The notes below the pieces were generated by a model. That model saw nothing but the letters and a program-made list of their open reading frames with translations. It was not told the origin of the DNA and ran no database searches. This document shows, in pieces, positions 17,103-23,877 of a stretch of DNA of 26,526 nt; position 1 is the stretch's first letter; each line of letters begins with the position of its first letter. Origin of the DNA: a virus; IMG/VR virus record IMGVR_UViG_3300002180_000057, positions 1-26,526 of that record; one strand, written 5' to 3'. The translations under genes were made by a program, and so were the position numbers.

Positions 17103-18621
17103 ATACTACTCCTTCTCTTTTACCTTTCAGGATTTCGGAGTTTAAATATGGCGTGCCTATTCTTTTGGATAATTTCTTTAGCTTCTTTAAAAAATTAGAA
17201 TCATATAACACGGCAGATGAGTATTTTTTACCCGATGCCGAAGTCATTTGCGGCAATCCTAAACTCAAACCCTCTATATCTTTAGCCGATACTATCTTAC
17301 CCAGTGAATCTGATAATGTCGGCAAGTCTGCGAGTTTTGGAACTGACGGCATATTAAAATGAGATAATGATTGCTTTAAGCCGCCAAGCTCCGGTATGGA
17401 CATCTTCTGTTGTTGTAAACTATAATTACCTTGCAAATCTGCCATAATATTCTCCAAATTAGCTGGCTCTATATTTTTTAAATTATGTTGTATATTGGCA
17501 GTATTGCTATATTTCATCATACCAACCAGTGGGGCTGCATATTTAAGTCCACTTCCTATACTACTTAAAATACTGGAGCCAAGACTTGGTGTTGCTGCCC
17601 CTTCTGCTGCCCCCGTACCTGCTGCTCCTGCTCCTGTTCCTGCCCCGCCAAGTGCTTCTAGCCCCATACCAGCACCAAAGGTCAAGGCAGCTAAACCAAG
17701 ACCCTGTACAATACCTGTTCTACTTGCCTCCTTGCTGTATTTACCGCCTCGCCACTCTAAATGTCCTCCCAGTTCATCTAATCTATTTTGTGCGTCCTTG
17801 CTATAGCTACTTAACTGATTACTTAAATTATCAAACTTTGATCTACTGCTCTCATATCTGCTATTAATGCTACTTGCTTCATTCTTATATTCACTGAGCA
17901 TCTGTTGCATACGGCTTCTTTGACCATCAACATCATTACTATTCTGCTCTAGTGCTTCCTGTTTTGCTCTATAGGAATCAAGCTTTGTCTCCAGATTCTG
18001 CTGGTCACGAGTAAGTCCCTTGTGCTTGTCAGTAACAGTTGACAAATGCTCCTTTATTTTATTCTCAGTATCAATTCGGCTTTGTTTTAAATTCTCTACA
18101 TTAAGCTTGTGCGCCTTGATCTGTCTTCCAGCTTCCTCACCGCTTAAACCTTGCAGGCTTTCCTTCTGCTCCCGAACCGAATTAAATAGCAGATCAAACT
18201 CAGCGGGCAATTGTTGCATTTCTGATATACCACCCTCAAGATCGGGTATTTTGCTCTGAAAATCACTGAATGACGATTGCAGGCTTTGCGCCTCATTTCC
18301 TAGCTGGGCTTTTTTGCTTTCCAGCCTTTGCAAGCCTTGCGCATAATTTCCTAGCTCACTTTGCAATTGCTGACCCTTATACTGATTCTGATAGCGCACC
18401 TGCTGCAATGATTGTAAGTCGGATTTTGATTGCAGTAACTGCTTTGACAGTTCTTCTACTTGCTGCTGTGCTTCTTTGGCATAATTATCATAATTACCCT
18501 GCGCTTCATTATACAGGCGTTTTTGCCGTCTCTGGGCATCACCTGTTAATTGCCTCCCACCTGGAACATAATTATTTATCGCTCCCTTGAATGCCTTCGA
18601 CGGATTACTCCAAAAGCTCAT
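17095..18621 (-). CDS. Long coiled-coil protein with Gly/Ala hydrophobic segment, between terL and portal
   Basis: I do not recognise a family. The 508-residue product begins SFWSNPSKAFKGAINNYVPGG, then shows a very long Gln/Lys/Ser-rich coiled coil (about 30-285). A Gly/Ala-rich hydrophobic region follows (about 303-369: GIVQGLGLAALTFGAGMGLEALGGAG and ILSSIGSGLKYAAPLVGMM) that could be membrane-active, then a low-complexity C-terminus with LGLPQMTSASGKKYSSAVLYDSNF. It lies between terminase and portal genes and overlaps the portal start by eight bases, so it is expressed with the head genes. A coiled coil plus membrane-active segment would suit an additional ejection protein carried in the capsid; that is inference. 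A scaffold- or tape-like role is an alternative. Confidence 0.75.
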   Translation of the reverse strand: MSFWSNPSKAFKGAINNYVPGGRQLTGDAQRRQKRLYNEAQGNYDNYAKEAQQQVEELSKQLLQSKSDLQSLQQVRYQNQYKGQQLQSELGNYAQGLQRLESKKAQLGNEAQSLQSSFSDFQSKIPDLEGGISEMQQLPAEFDLLFNSVREQKESLQGLSGEEAGRQIKAHKLNVENLKQSRIDTENKIKEHLSTVTDKHKGLTRDQQNLETKLDSYRAKQEALEQNSNDVDGQRSRMQQMLSEYKNEASSINSRYESSRSKFDNLSNQLSSYSKDAQNRLDELGGHLEWRGGKYSKEASRTGIVQGLGLAALTFGAGMGLEALGGAGTGAGAAGTGAAEGAATPSLGSSILSSIGSGLKYAAPLVGMMKYSNTANIQHNLKNIEPANLENIMADLQGNYSLQQQKMSIPELGGLKQSLSHFNMPSVPKLADLPTLSDSLGKIVSAKDIEGLSLGLPQMTSASGKKYSSAVLYDSNFLKKLKKLSKRIGTPYLNSEILKGKREGVVYG

Positions 18622-18648
18622 ATTATTCTCTTTTTAATTCCTGAACTG

Positions 18649-20130
18649 TCATTTTGAATATAAATTAGTTTCCAGTGCGTTATAATCGCTAATTACTTTC
18701 CTGTGACGCAATAAACTATTAGCTAGATAATCCCTGTCATTGCCACAGGAAGCATCCATTGCCATATAACAAAAACTCTCTGCTATATCTGTAGCTCTTG
18801 ACGATGATGAATGCACACCCCGAGCAGAGGCATTAAACTCATATAATCCATTTATTCCCAATTGACACTTGCCAGCATCAATACGGCATTTGCTTAAAAA
18901 TGCTTTTGCCTTGCCGATCATCTCATCCCTTAAATATTTTCGTCCCAAATCAAACGCAGAAAAACCACATTTGGAAGCAATCTCATTGGCCTCTGATAAT
19001 CTGGTATCTAATGTCGGCATTTGCCTGCGGCTCATATCATGCGGCAGAACATTACGACCATACTCATAAGGTCTTCTTCTAAGATGGTTTAAGTAAAACT
19101 CTAAATCCTTGCCCCGATTAATATAAAAATCAATTACCTCAATCGTATCTTTCTTCTCCTGTACAAACCATATTACCGTATAGTCAACAATGCCGATATC
19201 CCAGTAAGTATTTACCTTATATGCAGAATCATAAGGCACAATGCCTATGCGTCCTTCTGCTTCCGCATCTCTTAGTTCCGCTGCAAATGTACCGCCTTCA
19301 TCAGCCCTTCTATAGCGATATGCCTCAAAGTCACAATAAAACTCCCTGCGTATTTCCTCGCTGTTCATATTGGCAGAGGCTAGCCTCTCTTTATTAACTA
19401 GCGGATTGCCTGCATGATCACAAGTATCTTCAATAGTTCTAATCTCACAAAATGCATCTTTATCGTCCTTATATTTTTCATATAGCTCTAAGCCGTGAGT
19501 AAGCTTTGCATCATCTGCTGGCGTATACAAATAAAGTAGCCACGCATTATTGCGTATCACCATCGGCTCTATCACGCTGCTCATGGCTCGCCTGTCATGG
19601 TAGGAATACTCCGATATTACCGCACCTTTTATACCGCTGCCCCTGATTTTATTATAGCGATCACTGCCGATAAACTGTATCACCGACCCATTCTTAAAAA
19701 CTATACGCTGCTTGTATTGCTGATTCTTGGCAATTAGCCCCTCAGGAATAAACGACATATAAGGCCTGCCATCCAAGGTCATACCATCCCAGACACTTAA
19801 TTTAGCTTGGTTATAAGTAGGGTAAACATACCAATATATTCCAACCTCTTGAATGGCTGCCGCTGTTATCCAGTTTATGCCCATGATGTCCTTACCCGCC
19901 CGACGATGCCACACTGCTATTGCTCGTTTGCCACCATTATACAAATATCGCCACAAGGCAATCTGAAACGGATAGGGTGACCAGTCCAACGGAAAGCTGA
20001 GACTGGCCTCGTTGAGACTGGTCTCGTTGAGATTAGTGCCTTTGGAGTTAGACTTCTTAAGGCTGATCTTCTTAATCTTGGCTTTCTTGGCACTATGCTT
20101 TAATTCAGGCCTACTCTTCGTCACTTGCAT
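18649..20130 (-). CDS. terL: Terminase large subunit (packaging ATPase and nuclease)
   Basis: The ATPase domain begins at about residue 46 (FPLDWSPYPFQIALWRYLYNGGKRAIAVWHRRAGKD). Residues 74-81 form the Walker A motif; the Walker B region is GAVISEYSYHD (about 169-179), with Ser-Glu as in many relatives. The nuclease domain opens with TYWDIGIVDYTVIWF (Asp311, Asp317) and has VLPHDM near 361-366. It cuts concatemeric DNA and pumps it through the portal. Residues 1-45 are an extra Lys/Asn/Ser-rich extension read from consecutive 15-bp repeats (KKISL KKSNS KGTNL NETSL NEASL). A 14-bp perfect palindrome (19375-19388) encodes the core of ERLAS at 248-252. The start overlaps the terS end by 20 bases. 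Confidence 0.95.
   Translation of the reverse strand: MQVTKSRPELKHSAKKAKIKKISLKKSNSKGTNLNETSLNEASLSFPLDWSPYPFQIALWRYLYNGGKRAIAVWHRRAGKDIMGINWITAAAIQEVGIYWYVYPTYNQAKLSVWDGMTLDGRPYMSFIPEGLIAKNQQYKQRIVFKNGSVIQFIGSDRYNKIRGSGIKGAVISEYSYHDRRAMSSVIEPMVIRNNAWLLYLYTPADDAKLTHGLELYEKYKDDKDAFCEIRTIEDTCDHAGNPLVNKERLASANMNSEEIRREFYCDFEAYRYRRADEGGTFAAELRDAEAEGRIGIVPYDSAYKVNTYWDIGIVDYTVIWFVQEKKDTIEVIDFYINRGKDLEFYLNHLRRRPYEYGRNVLPHDMSRRQMPTLDTRLSEANEIASKCGFSAFDLGRKYLRDEMIGKAKAFLSKCRIDAGKCQLGINGLYEFNASARGVHSSSSRATDIAESFCYMAMDASCGNDRDYLANSLLRHRKVISDYNALETNLYSK
19375..19388. repeat. Perfect 14-bp coding palindrome in terL
   Basis: AGAGGCTAGCCTCT is perfectly palindromic and encodes RLAS on the minus strand. The portal gene carries the same 12-base core, GAGGCTAGCCTC (15586-15597), also read as RLAS in the same codon phase, in an unrelated protein. 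Two identical palindromes with identical translation in two non-homologous genes argue against coincidence. Confidence 0.8.
19999..20088. repeat. Six-unit 15-bp array at the 5' end of terL
   Basis: Fifteen-mers begin at 19999, 20014, 20029, 20044, 20059 and 20074. The first two differ at one base (GAGACTGGYCTCGTT) and the second holds the palindrome GAGAC-TG-GTCTC. The later units are more diverged but keep a final CTT or TTT. On the coding strand they give successive pentapeptides KKAKI, KKISL, KKSNS, KGTNL, NETSL, NEASL. This is the longest array in the window and accounts for most of the non-family N-terminal extension. Confidence 0.8.
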
Positions 20131-20605
20131 AGCTCTTTACTTCAATACTACCTATACCGACATTACCCGCTTCTGCTTTACTAGCCTTATCATTACTTTT
20201 GGCTTTAACACTGTATTTATCGCTATTAGCCTTTAAATACTCCATCAATGACTTTGAGCAATATTTGCGCTTAACCTGAATAGTTTCACCATCACGACCA
20301 TAAGTGATTTCTTCATAGCCGTTAATTGCTCGTTCATACAAAACCGACTCACACTTTTCTACTGCTATTTGTTTGGCCATGGCAACGCACCTGCTTAAAT
20401 AGCGATCGTCATTTATTATGCGTCCCACCGAAAGAGATGATATATTACTGCCATCAGCCGCCCTGTGAATATTACCGCAATTGGCAACTTCCTCAAGAAA
20501 ACTGTTAATTGCCTCTACAGAGCCGAACCTGCCAATCGTAGCTGTTGATATTTTTCCTAAATTCTTCTCAAATAATCCTGAATTAGACACGCTACCGGAT
20601 ACCAT
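20111..20605 (-). CDS. terS: Terminase small subunit-like protein
   Basis: A 164-residue protein directly before terL. The N-terminal part has a helix-turn-helix-like segment (about 30-65: AINSFLEEVANCGNIHRAADGSNISSLSVGRIINDDRYLSRC) followed by a long helix (VAMAKQIAVEKCESVLYERAINGYEEITY), the usual layout of DNA-recognising small terminase subunits. A basic, Lys/Ala/Ser-rich C-terminus may contact the large subunit. It recognises the packaging start and regulates TerL. The end overlaps the terL start by 20 bases, indicating coupled translation. AGAGGGG lies about eight bases before the ATG as the ribosome-binding site and sits inside one arm of an inverted repeat. It is the first gene of the late operon. 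Confidence 0.82.
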   Translation of the reverse strand: MVSGSVSNSGLFEKNLGKISTATIGRFGSVEAINSFLEEVANCGNIHRAADGSNISSLSVGRIINDDRYLSRCVAMAKQIAVEKCESVLYERAINGYEEITYGRDGETIQVKRKYCSKSLMEYLKANSDKYSVKAKSNDKASKAEAGNVGIGSIEVKSYASDEE

Positions 20606-20612
20606 AATAAAA

Positions 20613-20660
20613 ACCCCTCTAATGCCAGCTATTATAACATATTAGAGAGGTCTTTTGCAA
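20613..20660 (-). promoter_or_regulatory. Late promoter with operator-like inverted repeat
   Basis: Reading the minus strand, TTGCAA (20655-20660) and TATAAT (20631-20636) are 18 bases apart and precede terS. An inverted repeat with 11-base arms and one mismatch (20613-20623 and 20641-20651) brackets the -10 box: one arm lies in the -35/-10 spacer, the other covers the ribosome-binding site region. A transcript starting just after the -10 would not contain the upstream arm, so this fits a protein-binding operator better than an RNA hairpin. The regulator is unknown. Confidence 0.65.
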
Positions 20661-20689
20661 AGGGTTTAGGTGATAAAATGATAAAATTA

Positions 20690-20716
20690 TTGACGTACAC
20701 TTTTATTGCGTATAAT
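20690..20716 (+). promoter_or_regulatory. Candidate promoter for the DUF262 gene
   Basis: TTGACG (20690-20695) and a perfect TATAAT (20711-20716) face rightwards with a spacer of only 15 bases, shorter than optimal. A strong AAGGAGG (20743-20749) lies just before the GTG start. Together with the oppositely facing late promoter this makes 20606-20753 a divergent control region. Confidence 0.55.
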
Positions 20717-20753
20717 TACAAGGTAAGAATTACATTTTAAGTAAGGAGGCTTT

Positions 20754-21350
20754 GTGGTAAAAAATATTGTATTAGATGCTTTAATACCCAGAGACGATTT
20801 TGAAGTAAATGATAAAGAAGCAGGAACAACAGGAAATATAACGAATATTGGTGTACGTGATTTTGAACGTAACTCTTTTTTCTTTAAGGCGTTAAGGAAA
20901 CCTGATTTCCAAAGAGAAACAAATAAGTGGGGTACTAAACAAATAGTATCTTTAATTGACAGCTTTGTTTCAGGTGATTTGATTCCAGCTATTATTTTAT
21001 GGAAAAATCCAGCCAGTTATATTTTCGTAATAGATGGAGTACATAGACTAAGTGCTTTGACTGCGTGGATTAATGATGATTATGGTGATGGTGAGATATC
21101 TAAAAAGTTCTATGAAGGTGTGATTCCAGAAGAACAAGTAGAATCCGCAGAAAGAACCCGAAAGGAAATCAGGAAAAAAATCGGTCGTTTTTCTGATTAT
21201 AAGCTGGCGTTAAGCAATTCAGAGAAAGTTGATACTGCTATTGTAGAAAAAGCAAAGTCTTTGGGAACTTTGGCTATTGACTTGCAATGGATTGAAGGAA
21301 GCACAGAAAAAGCAAAAACTTCATTCTTTAAAATTAATCAGCAAATGTAA
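20754..21350 (+). CDS. DUF262 (GmrS/ParB-like) protein, apparently C-terminally truncated
   Basis: A 198-residue protein with GTG start and a strong AAGGAGG four bases upstream. It matches the N-terminal DUF262 domain: LRKPDFQRETNKWGTKQIVSLIDSFVSGDLIPAIILWKN (about 43-82), then FVIDGVHRLSALTAWINDDYGDG (about 86-108), where DGxHR is the ParB/Srx-like nucleotide-binding motif. DUF262 proteins include the GmrS part of type IV restriction systems. Relatives continue well past the SFFKINQQ motif; here the frame stops one residue after it. I see no clear continuation in other frames, so the C-terminal half appears deleted rather than frameshifted. It may be a remnant, or a short protein that keeps nucleotide binding. 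No HNH nuclease motif is present. Confidence 0.72.
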   Translation: MVKNIVLDALIPRDDFEVNDKEAGTTGNITNIGVRDFERNSFFFKALRKPDFQRETNKWGTKQIVSLIDSFVSGDLIPAIILWKNPASYIFVIDGVHRLSALTAWINDDYGDGEISKKFYEGVIPEEQVESAERTRKEIRKKIGRFSDYKLALSNSEKVDTAIVEKAKSLGTLAIDLQWIEGSTEKAKTSFFKINQQM

Positions 21351-21913
21351 GAGTAAACCAAAACCACCGGAAACAATATATTACTGCTGAACAAAAACTG
21401 TAAAAAACTGATTATTTTTGTTTTATAGCTGATTAATCCTGTAAAAAAAATCAAAGCAAAAAAGCCCCCCATACCCCATATTGCAAGGCTTTTAACCCCC
21501 CTTAAGTGTTGTAAGTGTAATCTATACAAAAAATGGAAAAAACTGTCGGATGATTTTGTGGAGATTACTGCCTTGTATCCCTTGTATTGATTGATCTGTG
21601 GGGCTTTAAACCGACAATTTAATGAAACTGAAATATTAGTTAAAAGTAGCCCATTAGGTAGCATACCAGCTAATTAGTGATTTATTCAAGTAAGCTATAC
21701 GTCTTTATCTATAAAGCGTGTAGTGGAGTAGCAATATATTATGACATCTGCCTATTAAGCAGAACATCTAAAACTTTCCGCCAATCCCTTTGTTTTTTCC
21801 CGCCTTCATACAATTAACGTCTGTTTGTTAATAGTCCTAGACGATAGAAAATTGATATGATAGCCTAAAGTAATAACTGTTATTATTCAACAAACATAAA
21901 TGAATGTAAAATT
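21351..21913. other. 563-base stretch without a convincing gene
   Basis: The stretch has short A, C and T runs and frequent stops on the plus strand. On the minus strand a frame of about 108 codons is open (21338-21664) but begins mid-sequence without a ribosome-binding site, has low-complexity hydrophobic content and overlaps the DUF262 end, so I do not call it. An inverted repeat AAAAGCC (21460-21466)/GGCTTTT (21487-21493) with a 20-base loop is followed by a T-run on the minus strand and could be a weak terminator. The region may be decayed sequence left by the event that removed the DUF262 C-terminus; that is inference. Confidence 0.4.
21871..21885. promoter_or_regulatory. Dyad upstream of the Panacea antitoxin gene
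   Basis: TAATAAC-T-GTTATTA is a perfect inverted repeat with 7-base arms and a single central base, ending 28 bases before the antitoxin ATG. Antitoxin operons are commonly autoregulated through such sites, so this is a candidate operator. No strong promoter hexamers are obvious around it. Confidence 0.5.
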
Positions 21914-22375
21914 ATGACAACTACAGCAAGCAATATCGCTAAATATATTATTTCTGAATTTCAAGAAATTGGCGATTTAATTACCAACATGAAAGTACAA
22001 AAATTATTGTATTATGTACAAGGTTGGCACTTGGGACTTTATCAAGAACCTGCTTTTGATGCAGATTTGGAAGCTTGGGTTCATGGTCCTGTACAGCCTG
22101 AAGTTTATCAAGAATATAAAGAATATCGCTGGCATCCGATTACTTGCAAGATAGAAAAGCCGAATTTAAACCAAGCATTGATAAATCACATAGAGCAAGT
22201 ATTACAAAGTTATGGCGGTGAAACTGCGTACATGCTTGAATTGATGTCTCATGGAGAATTACCATGGATGGAAGCAAGAGGAGATTTACCTCAAGATGCT
22301 GAGTGTCAAAATATAATCTCACCAATGACAATGCAAAATTATTTTGCAAACTTGAACCAAAACCATGGGAAGTAA
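21914..22375 (+). CDS. Panacea-domain (DUF4065/SocA-like) antitoxin
   Basis: A 153-residue protein with the Panacea/DUF4065 signatures in order: SNIAKYIISEF, then TNMKVQKLLYYVQGWHLGLYQEPAFDADLEAWVHGPVQPEVYQEYKEY (about 25-71), and LELMSHGELPWMEARGDLP (about 107-125), a variant of the family's H..PW..AR motif. Panacea proteins act as antitoxins that neutralise varied toxins encoded next to them (PanAT systems, some phage-borne and active in phage defence); SocA is a related proteolytic adaptor. The next gene starts 11 bases before this one ends, the arrangement expected for a two-gene toxin-antitoxin operon. The family call is strong; the antitoxin role is inferred from family and context. Confidence 0.88.
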   Translation: MTTTASNIAKYIISEFQEIGDLITNMKVQKLLYYVQGWHLGLYQEPAFDADLEAWVHGPVQPEVYQEYKEYRWHPITCKIEKPNLNQALINHIEQVLQSYGGETAYMLELMSHGELPWMEARGDLPQDAECQNIISPMTMQNYFANLNQNHGK

Positions 22376-22787
22376 AAAACTTTATACAAAAAGGCCACAA
22401 CCCCCTTTAGTTAGCAATAATACTGAATATAAACAATTTCTTTCTTTTTCGTGGAAACATTTTGAATCAACGAAAAAATTTAATATAAAAAAAGCTAAAT
22501 CTACATACTTAGAGCAACTTGTAAATAAGTTACAAGAGCTTTCTAACAAAAATTCTAAAGAACTTCTTACAAATAGTAATTATAAAAAGGCATTTAGAAT
22601 GCATCCAATAAGTTGGCAAGATACTACGGAAAATGGATTTAAAAACTTGCCACATTATTTACAAGATATCCAGCCTTGGCAGTTTTCTATAACTGCTAAC
22701 AAACATGGCCGTATTCATGGCTTTTTCATTGATAATACTTTTTATGTTGTTTGGTTTGATCCTGACCATTTACTTTACTCAAAATAA
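22365..22787 (+). CDS. Putative toxin partner of the Panacea antitoxin
   Basis: A 140-residue basic protein overlapping the antitoxin gene by 11 bases. The N-terminal half is Lys/Ser/Asn-rich and helical (about 20-70). The C-terminal half (about 95-140) looks folded: HYLQDIQPWQFSITANKHGRIHGFFIDNTFYVVWFDPDHLLY. The alternating strands plus Arg116/His118 and a final DPDH resemble small beta-sheet toxins such as RelE-like mRNA interferases, but I cannot assign a family from sequence alone. The overlap, gene order and small size make a toxin role likely; its target is unknown. If it is a ribosome-dependent nuclease, the basic surface would bind rRNA. No signal peptide or membrane segment is seen. 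Confidence 0.65.
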   Translation: MGSKKLYTKRPQPPLVSNNTEYKQFLSFSWKHFESTKKFNIKKAKSTYLEQLVNKLQELSNKNSKELLTNSNYKKAFRMHPISWQDTTENGFKNLPHYLQDIQPWQFSITANKHGRIHGFFIDNTFYVVWFDPDHLLYSK

Positions 22788-23046
22788 AAATAATACATAG
22801 CGATTTCAATAGTTATATAAAGGAACGCTCCTAATTTTACTCGTTTAGCTTTACCATCAATAATATTTTCAGCACTGGCGTTCTGTTTACTATCAGAAAA
22901 CCTCATAATCCTGCCAATTTCTTTACTTTTTTAAAAACCTCATATAATTAACCTAAAGTTACATCCTTTGCAATAATTTCCTACCTTGGGTTATCCTAAA
23001 AGTAGGTTTCTCTACCTGCTTGTTCTCTAAAGTATGAGGTAGCTCT
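22788..23046 (+). promoter_or_regulatory. Leader of the sigma-like gene with competing hairpins
   Basis: No convincing gene is seen in this 259-base gap. AAGTAGGT (23000-23007) can pair with ACCTGCTT (23014-23021) across a 6-base loop with one G-T pair. Its GTAGG can instead pair with CCTAC at 22980-22984, so the two structures exclude each other. A TTGCAA at 22968-22973 with TATCCT 18 bases later is a weak promoter candidate with the same -35 as the late promoter. A 43-codon minus-strand frame (22775-22906) is open but unsupported. Confidence 0.35.
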
Positions 23047-23667
23047 GTGAGTCCTCGCAATAGCTATTCCGGCATTTCATCGTCTCTTGAGGCAATTGTA
23101 AGCAAAAAAGCTAAAGAGCTTTGCCATTATAGATATTTTATTGAAGCTGACTTAGAAGATTTACAGCAGGAATTGATAATTCATCTAAATACAGCAATAA
23201 AGGCTTATGATTTAGAAAAAAAAGAGAAAAAAGAGGAAGAAGAGAAAAAAACAGAAAAACAGAAAGAAGCTGAAAAACGAGCTTTTGCAAAAACTGTTGT
23301 AGATAACAAGGCCAGTGATCTCATTGAATATCAATTATGCCAGAAACGAGGCAGTGAGGTCTTAATATACTCATTGCATGATTCCATAGGTGATGATGAA
23401 GATTATTTATTAATCGATACCATTTCATCAGACAGCACATTTTACGATTATAACGAAGCTACTGAAAGCTGCGATGCAATGGAGTTTGAACTTGATTTAG
23501 AGCAATTACTAGAGAGCCTTCCTAACGATCTTCGTAACTTATATGAACTACTGCAAAACAAGCATATTAACGAAATTCTTCAAGAAACAGAAATGTCACG
23601 TGCCACATTTTACCGAAAAATCAAAATATTAAGAAAAATATTCTCTGATTCTGGTTTCTTTAACTAA
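23047..23667 (+). CDS. Sigma-70-like phage transcription regulator
   Basis: A 206-residue protein with GTG start and GAGGT about seven bases upstream. Residues 15-55 (LEAIVSKKAKELCHYRYFIEADLEDLQQELIIHLNTAIKAYD) match sigma region 2, which binds core RNA polymerase and the -10 element. Residues 150-200 (LEQLLESLPNDLRNLYELLQNKHINEILQETEMSRATFYRKIKILRKIF) match sigma region 4 with its helix-turn-helix (INEILQETEMSRATFYRKI). Between them are a Lys/Glu run (57-78) and an acidic stretch. Related proteins occur in alphaproteobacterial phages. It probably redirects host RNA polymerase to phage promoters, early or late; which ones cannot be read from the sequence. It stands alone, upstream of the recombination cassette. 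Confidence 0.78.
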   Translation: MSPRNSYSGISSSLEAIVSKKAKELCHYRYFIEADLEDLQQELIIHLNTAIKAYDLEKKEKKEEEEKKTEKQKEAEKRAFAKTVVDNKASDLIEYQLCQKRGSEVLIYSLHDSIGDDEDYLLIDTISSDSTFYDYNEATESCDAMEFELDLEQLLESLPNDLRNLYELLQNKHINEILQETEMSRATFYRKIKILRKIFSDSGFFN

Positions 23668-23877
23668 AAAAGATAAAAAAAGTGAAAAAAACTTTGCACC
23701 CTGTATAGCAGTCAATAAAAGGAATATAGAGAATTGTACAAAAAAAATCTAAAAAAAATAAAAAAAAGTTGAGAACAGAGTGAGACTTTTTCTACACAAA
23801 AACCGTTTAGGTATATAGGAGCAAATTTTTTGTCTCCTGTAATTAACAATTTTTTTAATTTTAAAAGGAGATTTTTT
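23668..23877 (+). promoter_or_regulatory. A-rich leader of the recombination cassette
   Basis: The 210 bases are dominated by A-runs. AGGAG (23819-23823) pairs with CTCCT (23836-23840), and with one bulged base the stem extends through CAAA/TTTG. This hairpin would hide a Shine-Dalgarno-like AGGAG about 55 bases before the cassette's first ATG. A second, unobstructed AAAGGAG at 23864-23870 serves that ATG. Promoter hexamers are ambiguous. Confidence 0.35.

Noticed and set aside
17580-17690. GC-rich low-complexity tract that might be a foreign insertion
   Set aside because: It encodes the Gly/Ala-rich hydrophobic segment of the coiled-coil protein; the composition follows from the amino acids.
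19600-19640. Loss of the Walker B aspartate in terL (ISEY instead of a DE pair)
   Set aside because: Ser-Glu at this position is common among related phage large terminases, so it is not evidence of inactivity.
21338-21664. Open frame of 108 codons on the minus strand downstream of the DUF262 gene
   Set aside because: No ribosome-binding site, low-complexity hydrophobic product, overlap with the DUF262 end and no recognisable family; more likely chance or decayed sequence.
22821-22832. Possible terminator AGGA-ACGC-TCCT after the toxin candidate
   Set aside because: Only four base pairs and no solid T-run; too weak to annotate.
22775-22906. 43-codon minus-strand frame with an AGGA before its ATG, opposite the end of the toxin candidate
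   Set aside because: Too short to judge, overlaps the toxin gene antisense, and the product matches no small-protein family I recognise.
23830-23877. Upstream TTG extension of the first recombination-cassette gene
   Set aside because: The added residues are Asn/Phe-rich translation of an A/T-run leader, while the ATG at 23878 has a near-ideal ribosome-binding site and begins the family-like sequence.
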